Positions 45,241 through 57,774 of a DNA stretch of 64,000 nt are shown here, piece after piece. The first letter of the stretch is position 1. Each line of letters opens with the position of its first letter. The notes under the pieces were generated by a model. That model had not been told where the DNA came from. It worked only from the letters and a program-made list of their open reading frames with translations, and ran no database searches. Origin of the DNA: Paragordius varius (Eukaryota; Nematomorpha); assembly GCA_964247055.1 (NCBI GenBank), contig OZ176060.1, forward strand, positions 372,001-436,000. The letters are read 5' to 3'. The position numbers were made by a program, and so were the translations under genes.

Positions 45241-48094
45241 TTGTTGTTGTTGTTGTTTGCTAAAGTCGATTACGACTAATTGCAACATTGAAAATAAAGC
45301 TTCTCCATTCACTGCGATTACCGGATCTGTCGTTTAGTCCGGATAATGATTGGTTGGTTTCTTTGACGATGTTATCCATCCAACGAGTTCGTCTTCTCCC
45401 TCTTTTACGAGCACCACTCACTTTCCCCAGCATCAGTGATTTCTCAAGTGAGCTGGATCTCATGATGTGCCCGAAGAAGGAGAGTTTTTGCCGTGTTAAG
45501 CTGCCCAGAAGTGACATTTCTGGGTTAATTTTATTTAGAATGGTGGTGTTTGAAACTTTGTCTGTCCATTTTGTTTGAAGAAGTTTCTTCCAAACCCATA
45601 ATTCGAAAGAATTTATTAGACGTTCATCATATTTTTTCAGTGTCCAGCTTTCCCCCCCATACATGAATGTGGGGAAAACTGTAGCTTTGATTAATCTGAT
45701 TTTGGTATGTAGTTTAATGTCATGTGACATCCAAATCCTGTTATATTTAAAAGTTACTGCTTTAGCAATAGCAATTCTTCGCTTTATTTCAGGCGTCGAG
45801 TTGTTCTCATTATTAATAATGCTACCTAAGTACGTGTAGCTGCTAACTGTTTCGATCTGGTTGCCGTTGAGGATTATTGGATTGGTTTGAGCCGGATTTA
45901 TTTGCATGACTTTTGTTTTTTTGAAATTGATATTTAATCCAAATTCATTGCATTCAGTTGTAAACACTTGCAAAGCTTGCGATAATGTGTCTACACTGTC
46001 TGCGAATAAGACTGTATCATCCGCGTAGTGAACGGATGTAAGTAGGTTGCCACCTACGTTGATGCCGTAAGTTTGTGGGATATTTCTTATAATGCACTCC
46101 AGGTATGCGTTAAAAAGAATTGGTGATAAAACGCATCCTTGTCGGAGGCCGACTTGTACCATACATGGGTCAGATATACCGTATGGTGTGGATACTATGG
46201 CCGTGGAGTTTGAATAAATTGAAAATATGATATTGATTAAATGTGTTGAAACTCCGAGTTGTTTAAGAGCTTTCCGTAGTTTATTGTGCTGGATGGAATC
46301 AAATGCTTTGGAAAAATCGACAAAGCACATATGCAATTCTTTGTTAAATTCGATGTGTTTCTCAATTATCCACCTCATGTTACATATCATATCTCGGCAG
46401 CCTCTACCTTTTCGAAAACCAGCTTGAATCGTGGATATTTCGGGGTCAAGAATGGAATTTAGACGAAACTGTATTATTTTTAGAAAAACTTTGGACACCT
46501 GGTTTATGAGCGCTATGGTGCGATAGTTGTCACACAGTTCTGGGTTACCCTTTTTTAAAATCGGAATCATAATGGATGTACACCAATCCTCAGAAATTTT
46601 TTCCATCTCAAATATGGTTTGAAATAATTTGGTGAGTATATCGATTGGAATGTATTTTATTATTTCAGTAGGGATGTCTTTGTGGCCCTCTGATTTACCG
46701 GTGCTAGAGTGTTTTATAGCGAGTTCCACTTCTTCTTTCATAATAGGTGGTTCTTTTTGTTGAGTAAGTTCGTTAATAGTTGGGGGGTTATTTACATTGT
46801 ATAGTTTGTTTATATGTTTGTGCCATAGTTTGCGAATTTCGTCTTTTTCAGTGACTATTGAGTTGTCGTCGTTTCTCATAGGTCCCTTATAAAAAACTTT
46901 TTTGTGTGGAATAATATTGTTTGCATGGGCAAAAAGGTTTTGGTTATTTTTGGCGTCTGTTTCTAATTTTTCACATAGTTGGTCATAATACTTATTTGTG
47001 TCTTCTCTTGCACTCTTCTGAAATTCACTGTTTAGTTGTTTATATTCATCCCATTTGCATTTGATTTTGGATTCTCTACGTTTTTCTGCGATCTCGAGAC
47101 TTTTGGTTGACAATTTTATTTTTTGTTTATTGCGTTTGAGAGGCCGAATGAATTCGTCGGCTGTGTCTCGGCAGATTGTATATATATCGTTCCAAAAGAG
47201 GTTTATATCCTGATAGTTTTCGGAATTATGATCAAGACAATCGAAACGATTTGATAAAGTGGTGCTAAACTTGTCGTCGATTGTATCATAATCTAATCTT
47301 GTTCTTGTGGGTTTGGATGTTTTAGGAAGTTGTAATTTGATTCGGAGTTTGGCAATCAATAGGTTGTGGTCGCTGTAGCAATCCGATCCTGGTAGGCATT
47401 TGACATTTTGAAATGAACTTTTGTATTTTACCATACCTAATATGAAATCAATCTGGTTACGGTATCTTTGACACGGGGAACGCCATGTGTATAGACGTCG
47501 TTTGGGCTGTTTAAAAAAGCTGTTTGCGATGAAGAAACGATGGTTAGCACAAAATTCAATCAATCTGTCTCCTCTCTCATTTTTTATGCCCAAGCCCATG
47601 CCGCCCGTCATAGGAGGTGTTTTGTCTGTTCCGATGATTGAATTAAAATCTCCTAAGATAAATATGATATCCTTTTTTGAAATTTGGGAAATCGCCAAGT
47701 CGAGATCGCTATAAAATTTTTCACAGTCGTCATCGCTGTAAGAGGAGGTAGGTGCATAAATTTGAAGGATGGTAATGGGTTGAGGGGTTGTTTGTATGCG
47801 GATTGCGATAATGCGATCATTGATTGGATTAAAAATGTCCGATAAGTTAGCTAGTTTTTTGTTCATTATTATGCCGACACCGTTGTATTTTGACGAGTCG
47901 TGGCCGGAATAATACAAAATATGATTGTCAAATTCTAAGGTTCCGGTAGAGGGGATGTGTGATTCTGAAATTCCTAGTATGTCAATTTTATGCTTAGTCA
48001 TCTCGTTAACGACAATATCTAGTTTGTGGTTGTTGTAGGATCCGCGTAAATTCCAAGTGGCGATGCGGATGCTGAGATTGCGTGATTTCAACAT
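45241..48094 (-). mobile_element. RTE/CFDP2-type LINE, intact 944-aa ORF (endonuclease + reverse transcriptase)
   Basis: One uninterrupted ORF (48094 to 45260). Apurinic-like endonuclease: IATWNLRG (N15), GISESH (E44), LGDFNS (about 148-152), YTWRSP (about 202), QIDFIL (D216), YSDHN (about 240-244). Reverse transcriptase: NYRTIALIN, GFRKGRGC, CFVDFSKAFDS (about residue 590), RQGCVLSPILFN, HYADDTVLFADS (about 687). C-terminal thumb/tail with ESWTLKKYDER, FFGHIMRSS, RKRGRRRTRWMDNI. The ORF stop is followed at once by an (AAC)n tail (TTG repeats at 45237-45256 on the plus strand), as expected for RTE-like elements with short-repeat tails. All catalytic motifs are present, so it may be recently active. 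It drives its own target-primed reverse transcription (family knowledge). Confidence 0.9.
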
Positions 48095-48306
48095 TGACAG
48101 AATGTCCTTGGAATGAAAGAATGTGAATAGGAAATATGTTATGGATATGTAAGGAATAGGATCTAACTATTTCTAATATTCGGAGAAGGTAAAAATCAAT
48201 GTTTTTGGTAAAAAGATCGATAAGAGATGGGTAGGTATATCATACCTTTCCCACTCGATTAAAAGCATGTGTTTACATGCGTGTGTAATAAGTTTTCAAT
48301 TCCTAC
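48095..48306. promoter_or_regulatory. Spacer between head-to-head LINEs
   Basis: 212 bp between the two divergent LINE start codons. Contains short palindromes (GGTAGGTATATCATACC, GCATGTGTTTACATGC). It presumably includes one or both 5' untranslated regions; the exact element boundaries cannot be seen. Confidence 0.4.
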
Positions 48307-50925
48307 ATGGAAAGCCATAATTCTAAAATAAGCTCCCGTAATTTAGAATTAAATATGGCCACCTGGAATACCTGTGGGACTTCAGATAACAAATTGGATA
48401 TAATAATTCGCGAGATGAAACGTTTAAACATCCATGTGTTAGGGCTGTCGGAGACTCATATGCAACATAACTCACACAAAATATACGACAATTACTCGTT
48501 TTATAACTCTGGCGGGGAACTCAAACGAAATGGATGCGGTTTCTTAACATCGAATAATCTTGCCAAACATACTGATATATATAGACCTATCTCCGATCGT
48601 ATTATATCCCTACGAATCAACACCAGACCCCAGGCTATAACAATATATCAAATCTATGCCCCTACGAGTGTTTCACCCGAAGACGAATGTGAAAAGTTCC
48701 ATAATGAATTACAAATGGCTCTCTGTGAAACATCCAAAAAAGACATAACTTTCATCATCGGCGATTTTAACGCTATCATAGCTAACGATAAAACAGACAA
48801 GGTCACCGGTGGAAAAAGCCTTGGTAAAGTGAAAAACCCCCGTGGTGAAAGGCTAATTGATTTTTGCCAACAAAACAATCTCTTTATAGCGAACACGTTT
48901 TTCAAACAACCTAAGAGACGGCTCTACACCTGGACCTCACCGTGTCGTAAACACAGGAATCAGATAGATTACATATTAGGAATGCAAAAATACAAAAGCT
49001 CATTTCAAAACATCCGGTGCTACTCGAGTGCAGACTGCAACTCAGATCATAACCTATTAATGGCCAAGATCAAAATAAAGCTACAACTTCCTCAGCCGCA
49101 AAAAAATTTTCCAAAACTAAATTGAACTACAAACTTATACCTGCCGATTTTACTCCAATCCTTAACAATAAATTTGAATCCCTAAAATACGAAACATTGA
49201 ACACAGATGATCTTTGGTCTACTATTCACATAATTACCATCGAAACAGCTAAAGAATATATACCGCCCGCCACAACAAAAAACAAAAAATTCACCATATC
49301 ACAACAAAGCATCGACCTAATTGAACAGAGAAGAGTAGCAAAATCCAAGGGCACTCCCCTTGAGTACAAAAATATTAATAATGAACTACAAAAAAGTATA
49401 AGATTTGACAAAGAATCTCATTATAATACAATCTGCGCTAACCTCGGGCAAGCTGCTAAATTTAATCACAACTATTTCTCTTATATTAAAGACATTCAAC
49501 CGCGCAAAAAACAAATATACAAAGGTCCTATGTCTCATTCAAACGGAAAACTTCTAACCGATAAAAAAGGAGTAATTAAACTCTGGGAAGAATACATCCA
49601 AAATTTATTCTCAAAACAATCAAATATAACTGCCATGAACTCTGAACAAACTTATGACACTCCTATACTAAAAGAAGAAATTGAATGGGCCCTGAAGCAT
49701 TCATCAACCGGCAAAGCAGAAGGATTCAATGATATCCCTACCGAGTTACAAAGACACATTCCCATAAAATTAATTCTTTCGTTATTTCAAAAAATTTTCA
49801 ACGAGGCGACATTCCCGACGGACTGGAACAAATCACTAGTGGTCCCTATATTCAAAAAGGGCGATCCTAAACTATGTGAAAATTACCGTACAATAGCTTT
49901 GATCAATCAAACCTCAAAGGTTTTCCTAAAAATAATACAAAACCGTCTACAACCATATGTAAACCGGAAATATCAATGACACAGGCAGGCTTTAGAGAAA
50001 AAAGAGGATGCCGAGACATGATCTCAAACCTTAGATGGATAATGGAAAAAAACTGAATTCCAAAATGAGCTACACCTATGTTTCGTGGATTTCTCTAAAG
50101 CCTTCGATACCGTTCAACATGATATTCTCTGGAAGGCCCTTAAACAAATAGGAGTTTCCGATCACTTAATCAAACTAATTAAATCCATATACTCCAACTC
50201 CTACCTATCACTTAACACCCCGCATGGCCCAACCTCTTGGAGCCCAATGAACATAGGTCTGCGTCAAGACTGCATTTTATTCCCCATGTTGTTCAACATA
50301 TATTTAGAATGTATCATGAGGGATCTAAATCTGTCAGGAATAAAAGTAGGGGGTCACACTCTGACGACTCTCCACTACGCAGACGACACGGTTATCTTAG
50401 CAAATTCACAAACAAACCTCGAAAACACTCTCCGAACTTTTATAAATGTGTGCAAAAAATACAATCTTACATTAAACCTCAACAAAACTAAAATTTTACA
50501 TATCAACTCCCCTCATTCCTATGACTCGCTTCGGATTAATGGTGAAACAATTCAAGTAGTCAACGAATACACATACCTTGGAAGCATAATCAACAACTTA
50601 AGCTCCACTTCCCAAGAAATAAGAAGACGCATAGCTATCGCCAAATGCGCTCTATCCTCACACTACAAATTATGGAAATCTCATGACATAACCCTTAAAA
50701 CAAAAATCCGACTAGTAAATGCATTAATCTTTCCTATCATGTTATACGGGTGTGAAAGCTGGACTATCAAAAGTGAAGACGAAAAAAGAATAAACGCGTT
50801 TGAAATGTTTTGCTGGTGAAAGATACTTGGTATAACATGGAAGGACAAAATAAAGAATATCGACATTGTAAATAAAATTAACGCACAAACAACGCTTCGG
50901 GGTAAAATAATAAAACAATGAGTTA
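48307..50925 (+). pseudogene. RTE-type LINE, second subfamily, frameshifted
   Basis: A related but clearly divergent element, opposite in orientation to the one at 45.2 kb. Endonuclease part 48307-49105: MATWNTCG, GLSETH, IGDFNA, YTWTSP, QIDYIL, NSDHN. Frameshift at about 49105-49122, then the linker and early RT (49122-49979: STGKAEGFNDIPTE, NYRTIALIN). Two more frameshifts at about 49965 and 50053. RT core 50085-50816: FVDFSKAFDT, HYADDTVILANS intact, but motif B reads RQDCILFP instead of RQGC.LSP. A TGA at 50817 replaces the expected codon after CW, and the 3' end (about 50925) lacks the AAC tail. Non-autonomous and 3'-truncated. Confidence 0.85.
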
Positions 50926-50964
50926 CATTGAAGTAAATAAGGATTATGGATGTCTTTTATAAAA

Positions 50965-51110
50965 AAATATATTTGTATAGATGATATTTTACGTTTTGTC
51001 CATAGAATTTCAATTTTTACTGGTTTAATTTTTTAATTATATTCTCCATTTTTCGAGCATACTTAGATTTTTCAACGCCCGCCTATGGGGATTAAAATTA
51101 TTCTAATGAC
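50965..51110. repeat. MITE-1 right end and shared repeat piece
   Basis: TTTTACGTTTTGTCCATAGA then TTTTTACTGG at 50988-51021 is a MITE-1 terminus. The next piece (TATTCTCCATTTTTCGAGC...TTAGATTTTTC) also occurs at 26520-26570, just upstream of zinc-finger copy E. Confidence 0.5.
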
Positions 51111-51214
51111 CGAAATTTAAAAGCAGTAGTATAAAAGGATTTTTTTCAAGGGCGACTATAAAATAGCGATATATATACATATATATATGCATATATACCA
51201 TTTACAATACAAAA

Positions 51215-52145
51215 TCAAACTTAAATTCGAATTCCCCCTCTTGAACCATTCAAAAACTATTCGAATTCAGCCCCTTGAACAATAATTTACCCCATCTAAC
51301 AATTGATATTGACCCTTTAATATTTCACCCCATCGAACAATTGAAAATCACCCTTTAACAAATCAAGAAAAAATTACCCTTTAACAATACAAATTCACCC
51401 TCGAACAATTTTTCACACTTTTAAACAATTTAAATTCATCCTTAAAGAGTTCAAATTAACCTTAACAATTCAAATTCATCCTTGAAGAGTTCAAATTAAC
51501 CTTAACAATTCGAATTCACCTTAAAAACAATTATGTGTTTTCAAGTAGCTAAGACTCATAATTAAGAAATATATATTTATGGCGCATAGTTGATTATTTT
51601 TTCAGTACTATTTTTATTTTAAACAAAATTCATTTATTAAAAATATGTATAAAAAATAAGGGTAATTTTTAAATAGTTAAGAAAGACATAATTTATTTGA
51701 GGAAAAATTTGAAATATTCAAGAGGGTGAGTTTAAATTGTTCAAGGGGGTAAATTTGAATTGTTCAAGGGCGAATTCGAATTATTCAAGGGTGAATTTAA
51801 ATTGTTTAAGGGGATGAATTCGAATAGATAGAGGGTGAATTTAAATTGTTTAAGGGTGAATTTGAATTATTCAAGGGTGTATTAGAATTGTTCAAGGGTC
51901 AATCTAAATTCAAGGGTGAATTTGAATTGTAGGGGGTGAATTTGAATTGTCCAAGGGTGTAGAACTGTTCAAGGGTGAATTTGAATTGTTCAAGGGTGAA
52001 TTTAAATTGTTTAAGGGGAAATAGAATATTTCGAGGGTATATTTAAATTGTATAAGAGGGTGAATTTGAATTGTAACGGTATATATTAAATGGTTCAAGG
52101 GGGTGAATCTGAATTGTTCAAGAGTTAATTTAAATTGTTAATGGT
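51215..52145. mobile_element. Foldback element with 21-bp minisatellite arms (FB21)
   Basis: Left arm (about 51230-51530) consists of units such as GAACAATTCAAATTCACCCTT; right arm (about 51715-52140) consists of the reverse complement, AAGGGTGAATTTGAATTGTT. A unique 170-bp spacer lies between. Outer sequence ATATACCATTTAC on the left mirrors AATGGTATATATT seen at the small copy (29281). About 10-20 units per arm, variably mutated. The open frame at 51910-52098 is a translation of the array. Confidence 0.75.
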
Positions 52146-52690
52146 GTATAATATTATATTTTCAATTTAAAATACATGCTAAATTTTGGAGTTTATAGGT
52201 TTGTTTGTTATTTGTTATTATTTATCCGAGTTACCCGTTTTTAAGATATATGTATGGAAAGGTAAATACGCTTTAAGATTTAATAAAACTTTTTCTATAT
52301 AACTCAATAGTAAAAACATTTCAAACAGTTCAGAATTCTAATTAAAAATATTAGTTTGCTTGCAAATTAAAATTGTAAATATTTAACTTGAAGGCAAACA
52401 GATTAATCGAAGTTCTGTGGTGATTGAAATGTTTAGCATCATTAAATTATGTAGAAAAAGTTATTTATAAAATCTTAAAACACTTTTATACTGTTTCCAT
52501 CATACAAAAATAGTATGAAATACTTTTCAACAAAATGTTGATAAATATTAGTATGGAGAAACTTCCATTTTTTATATATATATTTTTAAAATTTATATTT
52601 CGAATTTTGATCGCGCTATCTCGGCATTTTTGCGCTTATTTTAAAAGGACTAGCCCATTTTCAAAAAGCATTACTTGGGACAGTTAAATT
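52140..52690 (+). repeat. Dispersed repeat RepB, copy 3
   Basis: Collinear with 25300-25860 and 37975-38530 (TATAGGTTTGTTTGTTATTTG, ACACTTTTATACTGTTTCCA, GCGCTATCTCGGCATTTTTG). Confidence 0.55.
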
Positions 52691-52925
52691 ATAAGGAAAA
52701 AACGTAAAAAATTAGGCATGATTGTTTCAAAAAACAAACATACTTTTATTAACCGGTTTCTATTTTAAAACTATTCAATTACAATTAAAAAATATATAAT
52801 TTGGGTTCAATATACGTCTTGTTCATACTTTGCGATTCGAATGAAAAGACAAATGTCTTTTTAAAAATATTTGTTTAATATTTTTGCGTTTTTTTCTTAT
52901 AATTATAATTATTACTATGTTATAT
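52690..52925. mobile_element. MITE-1 copy
   Basis: Left end AATTATAAGGAAAAAACGTA at 52686; right end TTTTGCGTTTTTTTCTTATA then ATTATTACTATGTTA near 52885-52920. Confidence 0.5.
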
Positions 52926-52999
52926 ATATATTATAAATTATTCGATAGTATTAATAAATTTTTAAATAGTATTGTATATCCACAAAATCAAGCATTACA

Positions 53000-54060
53000 T
53001 AACATATTTTCTAAACTTGATTATTTAAATCTTTAAATCGCAAAATATGATATATTGATATGATTTGGTAATTAATCAATTGTATATTTGCAATTGGAAA
53101 TATGCAGGATAGATTTCAAAAATAGGATTTTTATATATCTTGTCTATAAATCTTCGTTTTGTCTGTAAAATTTTAATATTTTAAAACTCATAATTTCTAT
53201 TAACATTTATTGGACTTTTCAAACCCGTATATAAAATATTTTCCTTGTTTTAAAATTTAAATCTGTTTATAATTAATTTTGTGGATACCCAATATAAGAT
53301 ACATTAAAATCAAGTAATTATATATATAGTAATAATTGTAATTATACGGACAAAACACAATTAAACAAATATTATTTAAATTTCAAAGTATGAAAAAGAG
53401 ATGTATATTGGACACCAATTATTAATTTTACAATTGTTTATAAATTGTTTAAAACACCCGATTAATAAAAGTATTTTGTATTTTGAAAAAAATATATTTA
53501 TCTCTAATTTTAACGTTTTTTCCCTACAATTTACAGTAAATAGATGGCTTATTTAATGATTATATAGTAATTTTATTCATTATTAGATGTACTTCATATG
53601 GTATTTATTAAACGCAAAATATATTTTAAAAAAGAAAATAGAGATTTTTTAAATTTTAATATGGTATAAATTGTTTTATATAATTGGGTTCTAACGTTTG
53701 CTTTTTGTACACTTATTATTTTTTCCCTCTCTTGAAAAATTTTTGCTTAAAAAATTAACAAAATGATTATATAATTTCAAATCAATTCATTTTTTACAAC
53801 TATGATGCCTTTTGCTTTCATACAAAGCTAATAATATTTAAATATTTATTAAATTATTAAGACAAGACTTATCATGAAATGTATTTTTTCGCTATTTTTT
53901 GGTAAAAATTTATCAGCAAAATTTATTGTTAATATCTTTTATGCTTATATTGGAAAAATATTTAATTTGCTTTATATTTTCTAATTTATAAGTTATGTTC
54001 TCCTAATAAATTAATTATCAAGGGGTTTTTGTTGATTTCAAAAATTGTATGGATTTTGCT
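53000..54060 (+). repeat. Dispersed repeat RepC, copy 2
   Basis: Direct copy of 9480-10530, same orientation and about the same length. Confidence 0.6.
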
Positions 54061-54220
54061 GTTTGGTTGATTAGATATAGCTTGTTGAGTATCCATTTTT
54101 ATTTTCCCAAAAACTACAAAGGTTGTGAATTATTCGTAGTGAATTCCTCCTCCATTTTAATCGAATCACGGAAAACAATTTTCGCACTAATTTTTATCAA
54201 GCATCCAACAAAATCATTAT
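54000..54220 (-). pseudogene. Zinc-finger N-terminal ghost
   Basis: TTCTCCTAATAAATTAATTATC, TTTATTTTCCCAAAAACTAC and AAAGGTTGTGAATTATTC follow the minus-strand order of GEQT, NENK/LREHK and HNLC regions of copies G and H. No fingers follow. The open frame on the plus strand at 54049-54276 is its shadow. Confidence 0.4.
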
Positions 54221-54279
54221 TGGTAATGCATTTTAATATCAATAGTAGAGCCATTAGATTACCTTATAAAATCTGAAAC

Positions 54280-54860
54280 AGATGGCATATTTTATTACAT
54301 TTTTTATTATTGCTCTATTTGGAATAAATATAATCTTACTCTATTTAAATAATTATTTTTTCAATGAAACTTATAAATATGCAAATTTTTATTATATTTA
54401 TGTAATTAACAATCTAATATTCAAATATGTATCAACTGCCTGTTGCTGATATGTCTATTACCTATGAATATGTTTTGGCTATATAATATGTCGAAATCAT
54501 TACAAATTTAAATTTAAGTAATTAAAGCAGTAATACTAAGCAGGATTGTTAACCCCTCCCCTTCTCAAAATGACATTGACGAAATTTATATGTAAATAAC
54601 CTTCTTATTAAATAAACTTTTATATTTACTAATTGTTCTAGCCTTTTTGGCCTAACCATATTTTATTATAATAATTTTGGGATGTTTATTATACTTAAAA
54701 AATAGTATAATATAAACTCTGAAAAACTATTAGAAGTGAATTTTAAAAAAATTATACAACAATATATATATATTATAAAATTTAAATGTAAGATATCCAA
54801 ACATCATGCAACGATTAAATTTTATAATAGGTTCATTATTACTATTCTATATTTTTATTG
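54280..54860. other. No gene seen
   Basis: AT-rich spacer before the duplicated upstream region of copy I. Confidence 0.35.
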
Positions 54861-54869
54861 AATTATATA

Positions 54870-55325
54870 AAAATAACAACTAAGTTTTTATTCGCGTATT
54901 CAATTATTAGACTTAAAAGTTTGTTTAGAAACAAATTAGTATATATAAATTAATTTTTTTAAAATAACATTTCATTTAAAAGGCGGTTATATTTACTAAA
55001 TTCCACTGAAAAATATTACATCAATCAACTTCATTAATTGAATTAATGGTTTGACGCAGGGGGGTCTAACACAAAAGGCTTTGCGGGCCGCATTTATTAG
55101 CTCAACCACCTGCATACACATATGCGGGCCTTCATAAATAATTTATTTGATTTCGAACATAAGACAAAACAAAACGGAAAGCGACAATTATTTTTCATTC
55201 TTGCTATTTAGATACATATATTTAGAAAATGTTAATTAAGAAATATCAATTTTACTAAAATTTTATGAGCATGTATTTTTAAATTATAAATTTCAAGCTT
55301 ATTGCGGGTCGCACACTCTAATCAT
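54870..55325. mobile_element. hAT-type remnant upstream of copy I (inverted relative to 37.1 kb)
   Basis: CAGGGGGGTCTAACACAAAA then GGCTTTGCGGGCCGCATTTA at 55059-55099, and CTTATTGCGGGTCGCACAC at 55299. Mirrors 37130-37414 almost base for base at the terminus; flank 54870-55055 mirrors 37420-37700. Confidence 0.6.
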
Positions 55326-55639
55326 TTAATTTTTTTATATATTATGAATAAATTATGAATATACTTTTCTAACCCTTCTAGTTTTGTCATTAAAAATAAT
55401 TAACAGCCTCTCAAAAAGGTGTGATATCTGCAAAATGATTAAATATAAATTTATTAATTAGTAAAAAAAAATTTTTTTCAATGAAACATAAATTATCTTT
55501 AATAAATAATTAAATAATTATATTAATAAAAACTGATAAATTGGTAATAATATAAGTTGGTAATTTTAAAAAGAATTAGTAAATAATTAAATATTTTTTG
55601 TAATATAAACAATTTATATTAATTTTTTGAATTATAATT

Positions 55640-55740
55640 GTTAAACCATAAAATAACAGAAAAAGTATAAAATGAAACGACAGACGATTACTTTTTTAAA
55701 CGGTTTTTAATTGTCTGCTTTTCATTTATTCGAAAAAATA
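55640..55740 (+). promoter_or_regulatory. Zinc-finger upstream block (ZUB), copy at I
   Basis: TTAAACCATAAAATAACAGA, GAAACGACAGACGATT, AAACGGTTTTTAATTGTC, TGCTTTTCATTTATTCG. Inverted relative to 36705, consistent with copy I being on the plus strand, about 1.1 kb before its exon. Confidence 0.45.
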
Positions 55741-56782
55741 TTCAAATTTATTTGGAAAATGGGTATATTTTTAATTTATTATATATAATATTTTTATAAT
55801 TATTATAAAATATTTATAATTATTTCATTATAAATTATTTGATATCCGTACAATTTTTGATTTTAATATCAATATTATTAAAACTTAAATTTCTAATAAT
55901 ATATATAATATGTAAAATCATGTAAATGTATTAAATATATGTGTTATGATTTAATTTAAAATTAATTATCTGTTTCGAAATTTTAGGAAAATAAAAATTT
56001 AGATAATATTTTTAAATTTTATATTTGATGATAATTTTGTGATTTTTCAGATTATTTTTCATTTTTACAATATGAGTAAGTTTATATTGCTAGAAAGTTC
56101 TTGATTATTGCCAAAAAATTCACCAAAGACAATTATCACTGGATAAAAAAATAAATATTTAAGAAGTGTCAGTTACTTATACTGTGGTTGAATATTTTTT
56201 ATGATTATATTAACTTTTTTTTCTATTTTGATATAAATTTTATCAATAATTAATTTAATATTTATAAAATAAATTTTATTTCAAAAAATATATATTTCTA
56301 AAACGTAAAAATAAAATTTCTAATCTATTCCAATGTTTCAACAAATATTCATTATAAGACTAGTAGATTACCTGATATTAAAATACATAAATGTTTTTAT
56401 GAAATTAATAATTGGTAAAAATAATTGGATTTATTAATATTAATGAATGTACTGTGTATTATTTTCTATCTTAATTAAAACAACACAGTTTTAGATTAAA
56501 TAGTTCGAATTTTAAATTTTAATTAAACTTCCATATATGGTTTTGCATTTTTAGTTTAATTTAGATTTACCAATCCAGCTTTATAAGCGACTTTAGGCAA
56601 CTTTATATTAATAACGATAATTTTATTTTATTTTTTAGGAATTTGAATTACAGTTTAAAATTTACTCAAAAATTATGTAATCAATAATAATCTAATGTCT
56701 ATCAACCATTTTTTTGGCGTATGCCATTTTGTTTCATCATTTATAAATTATTTTTTGTACTTAAATGAAACATATTTTTTAG

Positions 56783-57617
56783 ATTTCGGGATTCGACTTA
56801 CAAACTTTGGTGTGTTCCCGATACTAAGCTTTATAAAGTAGAACTCAAAAATCAACAAAAAACGTATATTGATGATCCATCTAAACCGGCATCTTTTATC
56901 AATTTATTGGAAAATGAAGATTTCACAAACGATGATTTACGGAGAATTTTGAACGCTTCTTTCCATAACTTCTGTTATTTAAGGGAACATAAAAGTGAAA
57001 TACTCAATAAAATAATAACTTAAATGATGAAAATAAGAATGTTACCGAAACCAACAAAGATACCCAAATAATTGATTTGGTAGGAGAACAGACGGAACCT
57101 TTAGATCTGTCGCTGAAAAAACCACCAAAAAATATAAAAGATATTACTTCGGTGTGCGACAATATTGATTTAAATGATATAAACATGAATGATATCAACA
57201 AGCTATTTGATGATAGTAACAAAACAAAATTTATTAAATCTTTAAACATTTCAAAAATAATAATTATCGATGTATTCAATGTGATAAGATATACATGTAT
57301 AAAAGCACCTTAACTAAACATATTCGTTCTGTTCATGAAAAAATTAAATATCCGTGCAAAATTTGTTCGAAAATGTTTTCTGACAAGCCATCTTGCTAGG
57401 CACATTAAGTCGGTTCATGATAAAATAAAACATGAATGTCCGATTTGTAAAAATGAATTTACTCAAAAAGAAAACCTTGAAAGGCACATTCAGAGTGTTC
57501 ACACGAAAATTAAAAATAAATGTTCAATTTGCAAAAAGGAATATAGTGGAAAAGGCAATCTTACCAAGCATATTAAATTGTACATAATTAAACAAAATCA
57601 ACATATAATATATTAAA
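56783..57617 (+). pseudogene. C2H2 zinc-finger pseudogene, PLDLS subfamily (copy I)
   Basis: The exon starts after CATATTTTTTAG. Coding order is as in H: a one-base loss near 56790, then LYKVELKNQQKTYIDDP, LLENEDFTNDDLRRILN, a frameshift near 56998, VGEQTEPLDLSLKKPPK (motif intact, 57098-57112), NMNDINKLFDD, a frameshift near 57255, CIQCDKIYMYKSTLTKHI, another near 57385, then ARHIKSVHDKIKHE and fingers CPICKNEFTQKENLERHI and CSICKKEYSGKGNLTKHI to 57617. Five fingers recognisable, at least four frameshifts. Not functional as one protein. Confidence 0.75.
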
Positions 57618-57774
57618 TATAGCATTAAATATAATATTGTTTTAATTTTCTCATTTTTGGAAATAAAATATATTGAGATTTATATTATTTTATAAATTTT
57701 TGCAATATGAAATATTTGAAATGATATTTGAGCGCTCTGTTCTAGTGTTTTCTTTTGTAGAAAAGAAATAAAAT

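Noticed and set aside
45288-47714. Several plus-strand open frames inside the intact LINE
   Set aside because: Shadows of the 944-aa ORF on the opposite strand.
51230-52140. Possible CRISPR-like or satellite array
   Set aside because: Units of about 21 bp are contiguous with no unique spacers, and the array is inverted around a spacer; it is a eukaryotic minisatellite foldback.
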